A DNA stretch of 23,104 bases from assembly GCA_002320285.1 (NCBI GenBank), contig DCKE01000018.1, forward strand, positions 81,833 to 104,936, written 5' to 3'. The notes beneath the pieces were generated by a model. The model did no database searches, was not told the origin of the DNA, and saw nothing but the letters and a program-made list of their open reading frames with translations. This DNA comes from Flavobacteriaceae bacterium UBA1682 (GTDB lineage: Bacteria; Bacteroidota; Bacteroidia; Flavobacteriales; Flavobacteriaceae). Below are positions 1 through 8,814 of this stretch, piece after piece (positions within the stretch are counted from its first letter, which is position 1; every line of letters begins with the position of its first letter). The position numbers were made by a program, and so were the translations under genes.

Positions 1-660
1 CAACCCCGTAGGGGTGACATCATTGTCGATATGGTTGTTGCCGTAATGATTGCCATGATTATCAAACAAATCCACCAACCAACCCCCTAGGGGTGACATC
101 ATTCTAGATATGGTTGTTGCCGTGATTATTGCCGTTTTTTTTAAACAAATCCCAACCAACCCCGTAGGGGTGACATCATTGTCGATATGGTTGTTGCCGT
201 AATGATTGCCATGATTATCAAACAAATCCCCAAACCAACCCCGTAGGGGTGACATCATTCTAGATATTGTTATTGCCGTAATGATTGCCGTAATGATTGC
301 CGTTATTTTCAAACAAATCCCCAACCAACCCCGTAGGGGTGACATCATTCTAGATATGGTTGTTGCCGTAATTATGGACATTGTTTTTGATAAACATTTT
401 CAACCCCCTAGGGGTGACATCATTCTAGATATGGTTGTTGCCGTAATGATTGCCGTTATTTTCAAACAAATCCCCAAACCAACCCCATAGGGGTGATGTC
501 ATTCTAGATAATGTTATTGCCGTAATTATGGACATTGTTTTTGATAAACATTTTCAACCCCGTAGGGGTGATGTCATTCTAGATATGGTTGTTGCCGTGG
601 TTATGGAAATTGTATTTCGATATACATTTCCAAAATCCCGTAGGGATGACATGATATTAT
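1..660. repeat. Tandem array of nine 75-90 bp units with CCCCGTAGGGG palindrome
   Basis: Nine units begin at about 4, 83, 160, 239, 329, 404, 483, 558 and 636. Each opens with a short palindrome (CCCCGTAGGGG, or CCCCCTAGGGG in units 2 and 6, CCCCATAGGGG in unit 7), then TGACATCATT (TGATGTCATT in units 7 and 8), then a TAGATATGGTTGTTGCCG-like block and an A/T-rich tail. Spacings are 79, 77, 79, 90, 75, 79, 75 and 78 bp. The 90-bp unit is explained by a 12-bp duplication (275-286 and 287-298). The last unit is degenerate (TCCCGTAGGGA). The array runs off the left edge, so its full length is unknown. Unit lengths are not all multiples of three, so open frames through it do not stay in one register and are probably not genes. 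Function is unknown; it resembles an intergenic REP-like repeat. Confidence 0.9.
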
Positions 661-672
661 AATATGTTTATG

Positions 673-680
673 TATTTTTG
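673..680 (+). promoter_or_regulatory. Putative Bacteroidota -7 box (TATTTTTG)
   Basis: An exact match to TAnnTTTG lies 27 nt before the ATG at 708, just after the repeat array. No convincing TTG -33 element is seen about 20 nt upstream, so this is a weak call. It supports starting the following gene at 708 rather than at the in-frame TTG at 678, which would lie inside this box. Confidence 0.35.
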
Positions 681-707
681 AATTTTATCATCAAAAATGG
701 TCTAAAT

Positions 708-1622
708 ATGTGGAAATGGCATTGTTTAAAGGTGTTTTTATTAATGGGAATCACCGGTTATACTCAAATAAACATAGGTATCGAGCCCAGTACGTGCGTT
801 CGAATTCCATTTGAATTGACGGCCTACAACAATATGTTGGTACCGGTAATTTTAAACAACAAGGACACGGTAAAACTGATGTTTCACACCGCTGCCGATG
901 CGGTCAATCTAACCGAAGCAGCCACCAAACGCGTAAAATTGGATTTCCAACGTACCGACAGCGTCAAAAGTTGGGGTGGGGACCACAACACCTCTAGATT
1001 TAGCCCGGTCAATACGGTGCAACTCGGGACTATACTATTTGAAAATGTTCCCATTTGGGAAGACACCAATTCAGGACAGGGCAGCGACGGAAAGTTTGGA
1101 ATAAATCTGTTTGAGGGCAAAACCATAACATTTGATTTTGAAGCTCAGGAATTGCTGATAAGCGACGATTTGCCATTGGATATAACAGCCTATAGTAAAC
1201 AGCCGTTAATCCGTGAAAACGGCTATTTGTTTATCGAGGCTGTAGCTGCTATCAACGATGAGGTAGTAGTCAACAAATACATGATTCACAGCGGATATGC
1301 CGGATCCGTATTATTTGATGATGTATTTGTCGAAAAATTCGGTATAGCTGAAAAGCTGACTGTCATCGATCAAAAAGAACTCAGAGACTCGTTTGGAAAT
1401 GTATTAAAAACCCAAAGGGCTGTATTGCCGCAATTCCGCATCGGAAATTTCCTTTTGGACGTGGTTCCCGTCGGTTTCTTTAGCGGTGCTTTGAGTCGTC
1501 AAAAAATCAGTGTAATCGGAGGCGATATTTTAAAGCGCTTTCAAATGGTTATGGATTCGAAACGGGAGTTTATTTATTTAAAGAGCAATGCATTAATAAA
1601 CGATATATATAAGGGCGTTTAA
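708..1622 (+). CDS. Exported retropepsin-like protein lacking catalytic DTG motifs
   Basis: A 304-residue protein with a Sec-type signal peptide (residues 1-20, ending GYTQ). The layout is that of a two-lobed retropepsin-like (clan AA) aspartyl protease: a beta-rich first lobe around residues 40-150 and a second lobe around 170-295 ending in a GGDILKRF segment, as in bacterial aspartyl-protease family proteins. At both positions where D-T/S-G is expected the sequence reads differently: H60-T-A in the first lobe and H194-S-G in the second. I infer a non-proteolytic, exported binding or scaffold protein. The ATG at 708 is chosen because it starts directly at the signal peptide; an in-frame TTG at 678 would add ten residues and overlap a promoter-like box. 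The next gene starts 76 nt downstream on the same strand with no terminator between, so cotranscription is possible. Confidence 0.75.
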   Translation: MWKWHCLKVFLLMGITGYTQINIGIEPSTCVRIPFELTAYNNMLVPVILNNKDTVKLMFHTAADAVNLTEAATKRVKLDFQRTDSVKSWGGDHNTSRFSPVNTVQLGTILFENVPIWEDTNSGQGSDGKFGINLFEGKTITFDFEAQELLISDDLPLDITAYSKQPLIRENGYLFIEAVAAINDEVVVNKYMIHSGYAGSVLFDDVFVEKFGIAEKLTVIDQKELRDSFGNVLKTQRAVLPQFRIGNFLLDVVPVGFFSGALSRQKISVIGGDILKRFQMVMDSKREFIYLKSNALINDIYKGV

Positions 1623-1698
1623 TAAAGTTTTAACTCTATTTACAAACGTTATAGCCGAGCTATTTTCTTTGATTACCCCTCACTACTATACAAAAAAC

Positions 1699-4600
1699 AT
1701 GAAAAACACGATTTGTCTTTTAATGATTCTATTCGGTTTAACGGGAACCGCACAAAAAAACATCAGCATCGAGGAGCAATGGAAGCGAATCGAAGAACAA
1801 ATAAGCGAAGGAAAATTTTCGAGTTTGCAACCCGACATTAACCGCGTTTTAGAGCAAGCGCGTAGAGAAAAGGACTATCCCAATGCGATTAAGGCGCTTT
1901 TTTACGATGCTAAAATTAAAATCGTGACTTCGGATGAGCGAATAGGTAATTTTGAATATATTTTTGAACGCTTACAGGGGGAGTTAAAGCTGTCAACCGG
2001 AGCGTCAAAAGCTATTATTGAAGTGTATTTGGCAACCTTATATACGATGTATTACTCGGAGAATCAATGGACCATAAATAGTAGAACCCCAATTGAAAAT
2101 CAAGATTCAAAAGATTTAAAAACCTGGACTGCAAATACTTTTTGGGACAAGGCAAATGAATATTATGAACGGGCGTTGGTAGATAAGAAGCTTTTACAAA
2201 GGAATAAAATAACAGATTGGAAAGAAACATTTATCTGGCCGAGTGCGGTTGAAATGAAGGTAGATTTCTCTGTTTATGAACTTTTATCGTTTCGTTATAT
2301 TTCATTTTTAAATAGTAATGATTTTAAATTGCCAAAAGAACTGAAATTGGCTAATAAAAGAAAAGCTCAGGTATTGTTAAGTGGTTTAATTGCAAATTTT
2401 CAAAAGCGAAAGGATCGTGAGGGAGAGATTTATGCGCGATTATTTGAAATTCAGTATCAAAATGAAAATTTTGAATCTACTTCTGAAAAATACCGACTCT
2501 TAGTAGAAAAATACCCACAGTTACCCGCTAATGTTTACATCTATAGAAATTGGATAAATAAGCTCTATCAAGTAACAGCGGATAGTGAGAAAAAAGCATC
2601 TTATGATCTGATTTTAGATTTGATTAAAAAAGTACAGCACGATTTTCCGGATAGTGATTTAAATTCAGATTTACTTCAATTAGAAATTCAGATTCACTCA
2701 TCTCATTTACAAGTTCTTTCCGAAAAATATTTGATTGCCAATCAAAATAATCCCATTGAAATAGAGCATAAAAACACGGATAAATTGTTTTTTAAAGTAT
2801 TGAGGTATACTGGAGACAGCTTTGATTTTGATGAAAGATGGGATAATTATTCAAATAAGTATAAGGCTTCATATTATCAAAAGTATATCGATGCATATCC
2901 TGTGGTGGCTGAAAGTCAGATTAGCCTTAAAGCTTTTGACGATTTTAATAAGCATAAAACCATTATCAATTTGGACCCTTTACCGCAGGGGGCTTATTTT
3001 ATTTTAACATCAGATAAACCTTTTTCGGACTTAAATGATAACAGTACTGTAGTCATGAACAGTGTGTATATGACTACGTCGGCCATGCTGTTTGACGACC
3101 GTAAAGTTCGTGTTTTAGACCGATATACGGGCAAGCCCTTGGCGCATCAACCCTTGATGATTTATCGAGAAGATTACACTGGAATAGCGGACGTTCAAGG
3201 GGAGGCACTAAAAAAAATATGGAAAAAGGAAGTGATATCAGACTCAAAAGGAACCTATGTTTTTGATTTTAGTAATGAAGACGAAGATGATTATTACTTT
3301 TCCATTAAGGGTGAAGAGGTGTATTATGCTTATGATTTTAGTGTTGAAGATGATGTGAAGAATGAACAGTCAAGCCATACAAATATATTTACAGATCGAG
3401 CCATTTATCGCCCGGGACAAACCGTGTATTTTAAAGCCATCATTACAACTACTAATAATCAAAAGAAGCAAGGTGTTGTGGCTGGTCAAAAAGTAGAAAT
3501 CACACTGAAAGACGCCAATCACAAAGCGGTTCAAACCTTAAATTTGACAACCAATGAATTTGGTTCGGTGCAAGGGGAGTTTGTTTTACCTCAGTCGGGT
3601 TTATTAGGCTATTATTCCTTGCAATCCTCGTTAGATGGTTATAAAGGTTTTTCGGTAGAAGAATACAAACGACCAAAGTTTGAAGTGCTTTTAGATACCC
3701 TAAAAGGAAACCATCATTTTGGCGATGAGATCAAAGTAAGTGGCAAGGCCAGCGCTTTTTCAGGAGCGGATATCGATCAAGGCAAGGTGACTTACCGCGT
3801 TTTTAGACAAGCATATTCTTTTGATCCTTTTTATAGGACACCACACGGGTATCGAAATAGCGATTCTGAAGAAATTGCTTTTGGAATGCTGCTCACCGAT
3901 GCAAACGGGCGTTTTGAAATTCCGTTTAAAGCAGTCGCTGCAGATCAAAAGGAAGATAACCCGCGTACGTATAGCTATCGAGTCGAAGTAGCGGTTATGG
4001 ATGATAATGGCGAAACGCATACGGCCGAAAGCGCCGTGTTGATTGGTGATTTGGGGCTGTCGTTTACCTATAACTTACCGGAGGTAATAACGCCAGATCA
4101 GCTCAATCAATTTGCGGTTCGGGTCACTAATTTAAACGGACAGTTGGTCAGTGCTCAAGGAGGCATGGAGATTTATCCTTTAGTGGCGCCTCAACGCGTT
4201 GTAAGAGAAAGTCCTCTAGAGGTGGACTACCAGCATTATACAGAAGAAGAATTTATCCAATTATTTCCGCACGAACCTTATGGCGATGAAAGAACGCCAT
4301 CTAAATGGGATAGGGCAGAGAAACTTTTAGACACTCGTTTTGATACAGAAAAGACGAGTGAGATTCATTTTGACACAACTGCTCCACTAATACCGGGTAA
4401 ATATTTGCTTAAAAGTTGGGTGTGGGACCAGCAACAAAAAATAGAGTCGGAACAAGTATTTGAAGTCAAAAACAAGGGAACTAAATTGGAGGAGTCTCGA
4501 AAAACACTCAATTTAGAATTTAATAAGGCAACCTATCAAGTGGGAGATGTAGTCCATTTACAGTTGTTCTCTCCTTTAGAAGACTCTTATGCTGTAGTAG

Positions 4601-7600
4601 CGGTCTTTCACAAAAACAAACTCATCAAAGAGGAGCTCGTTTCTATAAGTGGAAAAAAGGGGGTATTTGAGTTTCCTATATTGGAATCTTATCTAGGCGG
4701 AGTTCATGTGAATATCTTGATGATTAAATACAACAGCCTAGTATCACAGAACATCCCTGTCGAAATTTCTTTTCCGCAAAAAGTGTTGAATATAAAAATG
4801 GCTACTTTACGCGATAAATTGCAACCAGGAGCTAAAGAGAAATGGGAATTAACCATATCAGGCTCGAAAAAGGATCAGGTACTAGCAGAAGTTTTGGCGG
4901 GTATGTATGACGTGTCTTTAGATCAGTTTGCCAAAAATAGTTTTGGTGAGGACTTTATGCTGTTGCCAAGTGATTATTATTACTATGACAACAAGTATTT
5001 ATATGACAACCGTGAGGCTTTTTCTGTAGAAAGTGAATCCAGTCGTTTTAGAAACCACTTTTTTTCTAATGGAGTGGCTATAGCCGCCGCGACTTTAAAC
5101 TTCTATAGTTTTAATTTTGACGAGACTTACGCAACGCTTAAACGCAGTCTAACAGGAAGTGTGCGGGGGTTATCCATATCTAAAAATGTGGGGGTTACCG
5201 TTGGCGATAAAGAGATGGGGAATGTAGTTGTAGATGGAGTAAATGTTACAGGAAGCTTTGGTGCGGCGCCAACTATAGGTATTGGAGGTTCGCAGTTTTT
5301 AGAAGAAGTTATTACTCTTAAAAAAGAAGGCGAATCGGAAAAATTTAAATCGATAGAAGTCCGTAAAAATCTAAGGGAGACGGCTTTCTTTTACCCCAAT
5401 TTAAAAACCGACAAAAGCGGCAATGTCAAAATAGAATTTACCATGCCGGAGAGCCTGACGGAATGGAAGTTTATGGCTTTTGCCCATACCAAAGATTTAC
5501 AGACGGGGTATTTTGAGACCCGTGTTAAAACGCAAAAAGATTTGATGATAGTTCCCAATGTACCACGATTTTTACGCGAGAGCGACCGGGTGGTGGTAAC
5601 GGCAAAAATCGTAAATCTCTTAGATGAAGAAACCGCTGGTCAGGCGAGTTTGATGTTGTTTGATGCCCTGACGATGAAACCGATTGATCATTTGTATAAC
5701 AATCAAAATAACCTTCGAGAATTTAAATTAACAGCAAGCAGTTCTACTTCGGTGAACTGGGAAATCACCGTACCGAAAAACAGCCCACCGATTACCTATC
5801 GTATGGTAGCTGCAACGGCTGATTTTTCCGATGCGGAAGAAAGTGTGCTTCCCGTATTAACCAATCGAATATTGCTTACTGAAACCCTGCCTATATTCGC
5901 AAAAGAGGGACAGCGGAAAACCTTTGAACTCGATGCTTTAAAAAATAGTAGTTCGAAAACTTTAGAACATTTTAAGTTGACTTTGGAAATGACGACCAAT
6001 CCCATCTGGATGGCTGTTTTTTCATTGCCCTACTTAAGAGAGTATCCGTATGATTGCTCCGAACAGTTGTTTGGCCGTTTGTATGGAAATACAATCTCGC
6101 AACAATTGTTGAATTCAAATCCGAAGATAAAAGCGGTTTTTGACGATTGGAATTCCAAGGGAGAATTAAAATCCCCTTTAGAGAAAAACCCAGAACTCAG
6201 AAATATTTTAATAGAAGAAACCCCTTGGCTGCGCGATGCGGAATCCGATACCGAACAAAAAAAGCGATTGGCCTTGTTGTTTGATTGGAATAAAATGCAA
6301 AATGAATACGGAGTCGTATTGGAAAAATTGCAAAAAAGACAACTCCCAAACGGCGGTTTTTCTTGGTTTGATGGCGGCGCTGTAAACCCCAATATTACCC
6401 TTGAAATTTTAAGCGGTTTTGGAAGTTTAAAGAAAATGGGTGTAAAAAAAGAAATAGCCGATTCGTATGCCGCTATAGAAGAGAAGACCCTACAGTTTTT
6501 AGACCAGTACTATTATAAAAACTATTTAGATACTAAGGAGAAAGAACAGGGTCTTCAAAACGATCAAATACAGTATTTATATGCGAGAAGTTTCTTTTTA
6601 GACGAAAAACCACTGAGTGCAGATTTGAAAAAAATGGCAGCTTCTTATGTGTCGATGATATCGGAAAAACCTACGGAAAGCGCCTTGTCCATTAGAGTAA
6701 TGGAAGTTTTGATTTTGCATCGATTTGGAAAAACAGCCGAGGCAAAGACGATACTGCACCAACTAAAAGAAAGAGCGGTGATGTCAGACAAAATGGGCAT
6801 GTATTGGAAATCCAATCAAGCGGGTTGGCAGTGGTATCAAACCCCTATTGAAACGCAAGCCTTGCTGATAGAAGCTTTTGATGAGGTTGCTCGTGATGAA
6901 AAAGCTGTAGCGGAAATGAAGATTTGGTTGTTAAAAAACAGAGCTACAAACGGCTGGAAGTCCACCAAGGCAACCACAAAAGCGGTATATGCACTGTTAA
7001 ATACGGGTGCATCACCGTTGGATGCTGCAAGCGTTGTCGATATATGGGTGGGCAAGCAGCAAATAGATGTAAAACAAGAAGCACAGTCGGGTAGCGGTTA
7101 TACAAAACACACTTGGAACAAAGAAGCTATTTCAAAAGACCAAGCGATAGTAACGGTTGACAAACAAAGTGCGGGTACCGCATGGGGAGCTTTGTATTGG
7201 CAGTATTTCGAAGACTTGAATAAAGTTGATAAAACATCTACCAACATAAAAATCCACAAGCAAATGTACATCGCAACCAATTCGGCTTCAGGTCCTGTTT
7301 TAAAGGCGGTAACCGATTCAAATCCGATTAAAGTGGGTGATAAAGTAACGGTACGCCTTGAGGTAACCACCGATCGCGATATGGAATTTGTACACCTCAA
7401 AGACATGCGTGCCAGCGGATTGGAGCCCATCAATGCAATTTCTGGATACAAATGGGGCAATCGCACCGCTTATTACCAAGAGACTAGAGATGTGGCTACA
7501 AACTTCTTTATCGACGCGCTAAAAAAGGGAACCTATGTGTTTGAATACGAACTCAGAGCCAATACAGCTGGGGTATTTTCAAACGGGATAGCTACTTTAC

Positions 7601-7662
7601 AAAATATGTACGTACCGGAAATGAGTGCGCATACGGAAGGCGTCGTAATAGAAATTAAATAA
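1699..7662 (+). CDS. Bacterial alpha-2-macroglobulin family protein (MG2/thioester)
   Basis: A 1987-residue exported protein. Residues 1-19 form a signal peptide ending GTAQ; there is no lipobox Cys, unlike the E. coli YfhM lipoprotein. Residues about 20-480 are mostly helical with no clear domain. The MG2 signature TDRAIYRPGQTVYFK begins at about residue 565, and EEYKRPKFEV follows at about 654. A Gly/Val-rich stretch lies at about 1150-1205. The A2M core with RETAFFYPNL begins at about 1226, and the thioester motif is YPYDCSEQ with Cys1453. Helical thioester-domain repeats and a C-terminal receptor-like beta domain follow. In this family the Cys-Gln thioester covalently traps attacking proteases, so this is probably a periplasmic or surface protease inhibitor. 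No PBP1C gene, its common proteobacterial partner, is adjacent. The start at ATG 1699 gives a clean signal peptide; the in-frame TTG at 1669 would add ten polar residues before it. Confidence 0.93.
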   Translation: MKNTICLLMILFGLTGTAQKNISIEEQWKRIEEQISEGKFSSLQPDINRVLEQARREKDYPNAIKALFYDAKIKIVTSDERIGNFEYIFERLQGELKLSTGASKAIIEVYLATLYTMYYSENQWTINSRTPIENQDSKDLKTWTANTFWDKANEYYERALVDKKLLQRNKITDWKETFIWPSAVEMKVDFSVYELLSFRYISFLNSNDFKLPKELKLANKRKAQVLLSGLIANFQKRKDREGEIYARLFEIQYQNENFESTSEKYRLLVEKYPQLPANVYIYRNWINKLYQVTADSEKKASYDLILDLIKKVQHDFPDSDLNSDLLQLEIQIHSSHLQVLSEKYLIANQNNPIEIEHKNTDKLFFKVLRYTGDSFDFDERWDNYSNKYKASYYQKYIDAYPVVAESQISLKAFDDFNKHKTIINLDPLPQGAYFILTSDKPFSDLNDNSTVVMNSVYMTTSAMLFDDRKVRVLDRYTGKPLAHQPLMIYREDYTGIADVQGEALKKIWKKEVISDSKGTYVFDFSNEDEDDYYFSIKGEEVYYAYDFSVEDDVKNEQSSHTNIFTDRAIYRPGQTVYFKAIITTTNNQKKQGVVAGQKVEITLKDANHKAVQTLNLTTNEFGSVQGEFVLPQSGLLGYYSLQSSLDGYKGFSVEEYKRPKFEVLLDTLKGNHHFGDEIKVSGKASAFSGADIDQGKVTYRVFRQAYSFDPFYRTPHGYRNSDSEEIAFGMLLTDANGRFEIPFKAVAADQKEDNPRTYSYRVEVAVMDDNGETHTAESAVLIGDLGLSFTYNLPEVITPDQLNQFAVRVTNLNGQLVSAQGGMEIYPLVAPQRVVRESPLEVDYQHYTEEEFIQLFPHEPYGDERTPSKWDRAEKLLDTRFDTEKTSEIHFDTTAPLIPGKYLLKSWVWDQQQKIESEQVFEVKNKGTKLEESRKTLNLEFNKATYQVGDVVHLQLFSPLEDSYAVVAVFHKNKLIKEELVSISGKKGVFEFPILESYLGGVHVNILMIKYNSLVSQNIPVEISFPQKVLNIKMATLRDKLQPGAKEKWELTISGSKKDQVLAEVLAGMYDVSLDQFAKNSFGEDFMLLPSDYYYYDNKYLYDNREAFSVESESSRFRNHFFSNGVAIAAATLNFYSFNFDETYATLKRSLTGSVRGLSISKNVGVTVGDKEMGNVVVDGVNVTGSFGAAPTIGIGGSQFLEEVITLKKEGESEKFKSIEVRKNLRETAFFYPNLKTDKSGNVKIEFTMPESLTEWKFMAFAHTKDLQTGYFETRVKTQKDLMIVPNVPRFLRESDRVVVTAKIVNLLDEETAGQASLMLFDALTMKPIDHLYNNQNNLREFKLTASSSTSVNWEITVPKNSPPITYRMVAATADFSDAEESVLPVLTNRILLTETLPIFAKEGQRKTFELDALKNSSSKTLEHFKLTLEMTTNPIWMAVFSLPYLREYPYDCSEQLFGRLYGNTISQQLLNSNPKIKAVFDDWNSKGELKSPLEKNPELRNILIEETPWLRDAESDTEQKKRLALLFDWNKMQNEYGVVLEKLQKRQLPNGGFSWFDGGAVNPNITLEILSGFGSLKKMGVKKEIADSYAAIEEKTLQFLDQYYYKNYLDTKEKEQGLQNDQIQYLYARSFFLDEKPLSADLKKMAASYVSMISEKPTESALSIRVMEVLILHRFGKTAEAKTILHQLKERAVMSDKMGMYWKSNQAGWQWYQTPIETQALLIEAFDEVARDEKAVAEMKIWLLKNRATNGWKSTKATTKAVYALLNTGASPLDAASVVDIWVGKQQIDVKQEAQSGSGYTKHTWNKEAISKDQAIVTVDKQSAGTAWGALYWQYFEDLNKVDKTSTNIKIHKQMYIATNSASGPVLKAVTDSNPIKVGDKVTVRLEVTTDRDMEFVHLKDMRASGLEPINAISGYKWGNRTAYYQETRDVATNFFIDALKKGTYVFEYELRANTAGVFSNGIATLQNMYVPEMSAHTEGVVIEIK

Positions 7663-7677
7663 TTAGACATAAAAAAC

Positions 7678-7711
7678 ACGGCTAAAGGAGTTCTTGAACT
7701 TCTTTAGCCGT
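7678..7711 (+). terminator. Intrinsic terminator after the alpha-2-macroglobulin gene
   Basis: A long hairpin begins 15 nt after the stop codon. ACGGCTAAAGGAGTTC pairs with GAACTTCTTTAGCCGT around a TT loop, giving 16 pairs with one G-U. It is preceded by six A and followed after a short gap by a T run. It ends the + strand transcription unit and marks the left border of the accessory patch. Confidence 0.85.
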
Positions 7712-7841
7712 ATAGAGAATTTTTAGCTAATTTCTTTGCGATTTACTAAGTCTAAAAAATGGAAATTTATAAGGCTGTGGTGACAAAAGGAGAAAATTTG
7801 AATTTCTAATTTAAATTCTAATTTCGCCAAATTTTTGTTAT

Positions 7842-8705
7842 CTACAAAACTCTTCTAATTTCTGACATTTCAAGTAAAATATATTTAGTACCAATTTCGA
7901 ATTCAATTTCAGCACGATGACGATTTTTGGCTGTACCTTCCGTAGTAGTAATTGATAAAATCTTACCAAAACCAAATCTCTTATGAAATATTATATCATT
8001 TGGTCTTAATAAAGCTATTTCAGTAGTTGATAGCAGTCCACCTACATTAGATGGCAATCCATGTTCAATATTTTTTTCAATAATTTCATTTGGTGCTAAT
8101 TCATAAAGATAGCGATTCTTACTATTATTTTTTTCAAGTACTGCTATTTTATTATTTAGTATAGATAAAGAATTCAAAATTAATTCTGTTTCAGAAGATA
8201 TTTTTTTATTTTCTTTTAATTTAGCAGGTGTAATGCTTAGAAGAGAAACCAATGAATTAATTTCTTCACCTTGACTTTTATAAGTATTCTGTATTAATTC
8301 TGCTAAATTTTCAACTTCAATTTGAACATTATCAATTCTTAAAGTAGAATCGTATTCGAAGTCTCTAAAACCTTGTATGTCGAAAATACGTTTTGTATTT
8401 TTATCTTTTAAGAGAGTAACAGGTTTGTTAAAAGCTTGTCTAATACCTAATTCATATAATACATTTGGATTTTGAGAGCTTAAATCACATATAGCCATTT
8501 CAGATTCAATTATTCTTTTAATTATATCTAGCGCTATATAATTTGTGTTTATAATTTCATCTGCTCTAACCGCTTTAAATCCAGCTAATTCACAAGCTGG
8601 AACAATTAAATAATAATATACTCTATCAAAATGACCATCAGAGTAATTTGTATTATTACTAATAGGCATAATAACAAAACATTCTTTAATTTTAGTTTCG
8701 CTCAT
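7842..8705 (-). CDS. NDT/TIR-like nucleotide-processing domain fused to PcrA/UvrD-type Tudor-like tail
   Basis: A 287-residue soluble protein. Residues 8-105 carry the CFVIMPI start, a PACELAGFKAVRADE segment, an AICDLS segment with D74, and NPNVLYELG with E85. This is the pattern of the nucleoside 2-deoxyribosyltransferase/TIR-like Rossmann group, in which the Glu of the ELG-like motif is the usual catalytic nucleophile. Residues about 140-200 look helical or coiled. Residues about 230-287 (PNDIIFHKRFGFGKILSI onward) resemble the Tudor-like C-terminus of PcrA/UvrD helicases (VxHxxFGxGxV), which in PcrA contacts RNA polymerase. I infer a defence-type or stress effector that cleaves a nucleotide-like substrate, recruited through the tail. 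The gene is very A/T-rich with mostly A/T-ending codons, which suggests acquisition. It stands alone, convergent with the A2M gene. The biochemical activity is not demonstrable from sequence. Confidence 0.75.
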   Translation of the reverse strand: MSETKIKECFVIMPISNNTNYSDGHFDRVYYYLIVPACELAGFKAVRADEIINTNYIALDIIKRIIESEMAICDLSSQNPNVLYELGIRQAFNKPVTLLKDKNTKRIFDIQGFRDFEYDSTLRIDNVQIEVENLAELIQNTYKSQGEEINSLVSLLSITPAKLKENKKISSETELILNSLSILNNKIAVLEKNNSKNRYLYELAPNEIIEKNIEHGLPSNVGGLLSTTEIALLRPNDIIFHKRFGFGKILSITTTEGTAKNRHRAEIEFEIGTKYILLEMSEIRRVL

Positions 8706-8814
8706 TTTTGAAGTTAAATTTTTTGTATTGTAGCTAACTGGTTCTTATTAAAGTTGCTTCAATATTTTCATTTGATTTATTGAATTTATAATAAAAGAAT
8801 AACCACAAATACTA

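Noticed and set aside
1..660. CRISPR array
   Set aside because: Inter-palindrome segments are themselves near-identical, not unique spacers, and no cas genes are present.
281..662. Two overlapping open frames through the left repeat array (69 and 70 residues)
   Set aside because: They only translate the repeats, unit lengths of 77 and 79 bp break the frame, and no start context or domain is seen.
678..707. TTG start giving ten extra residues on the retropepsin-like protein
   Set aside because: The TTG lies inside a TATTTTTG promoter-like box and would precede the signal peptide with polar residues; ATG 708 fits better.
1669..1698. TTG start giving ten extra residues on the macroglobulin
   Set aside because: ATG 1699 begins a standard signal peptide directly.
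7800..7818. GAATTT/AAATTC inverted repeat as a terminator for the NDT/TIR-like gene
   Set aside because: The stem is only six A/T-rich pairs without a clean T-tract.
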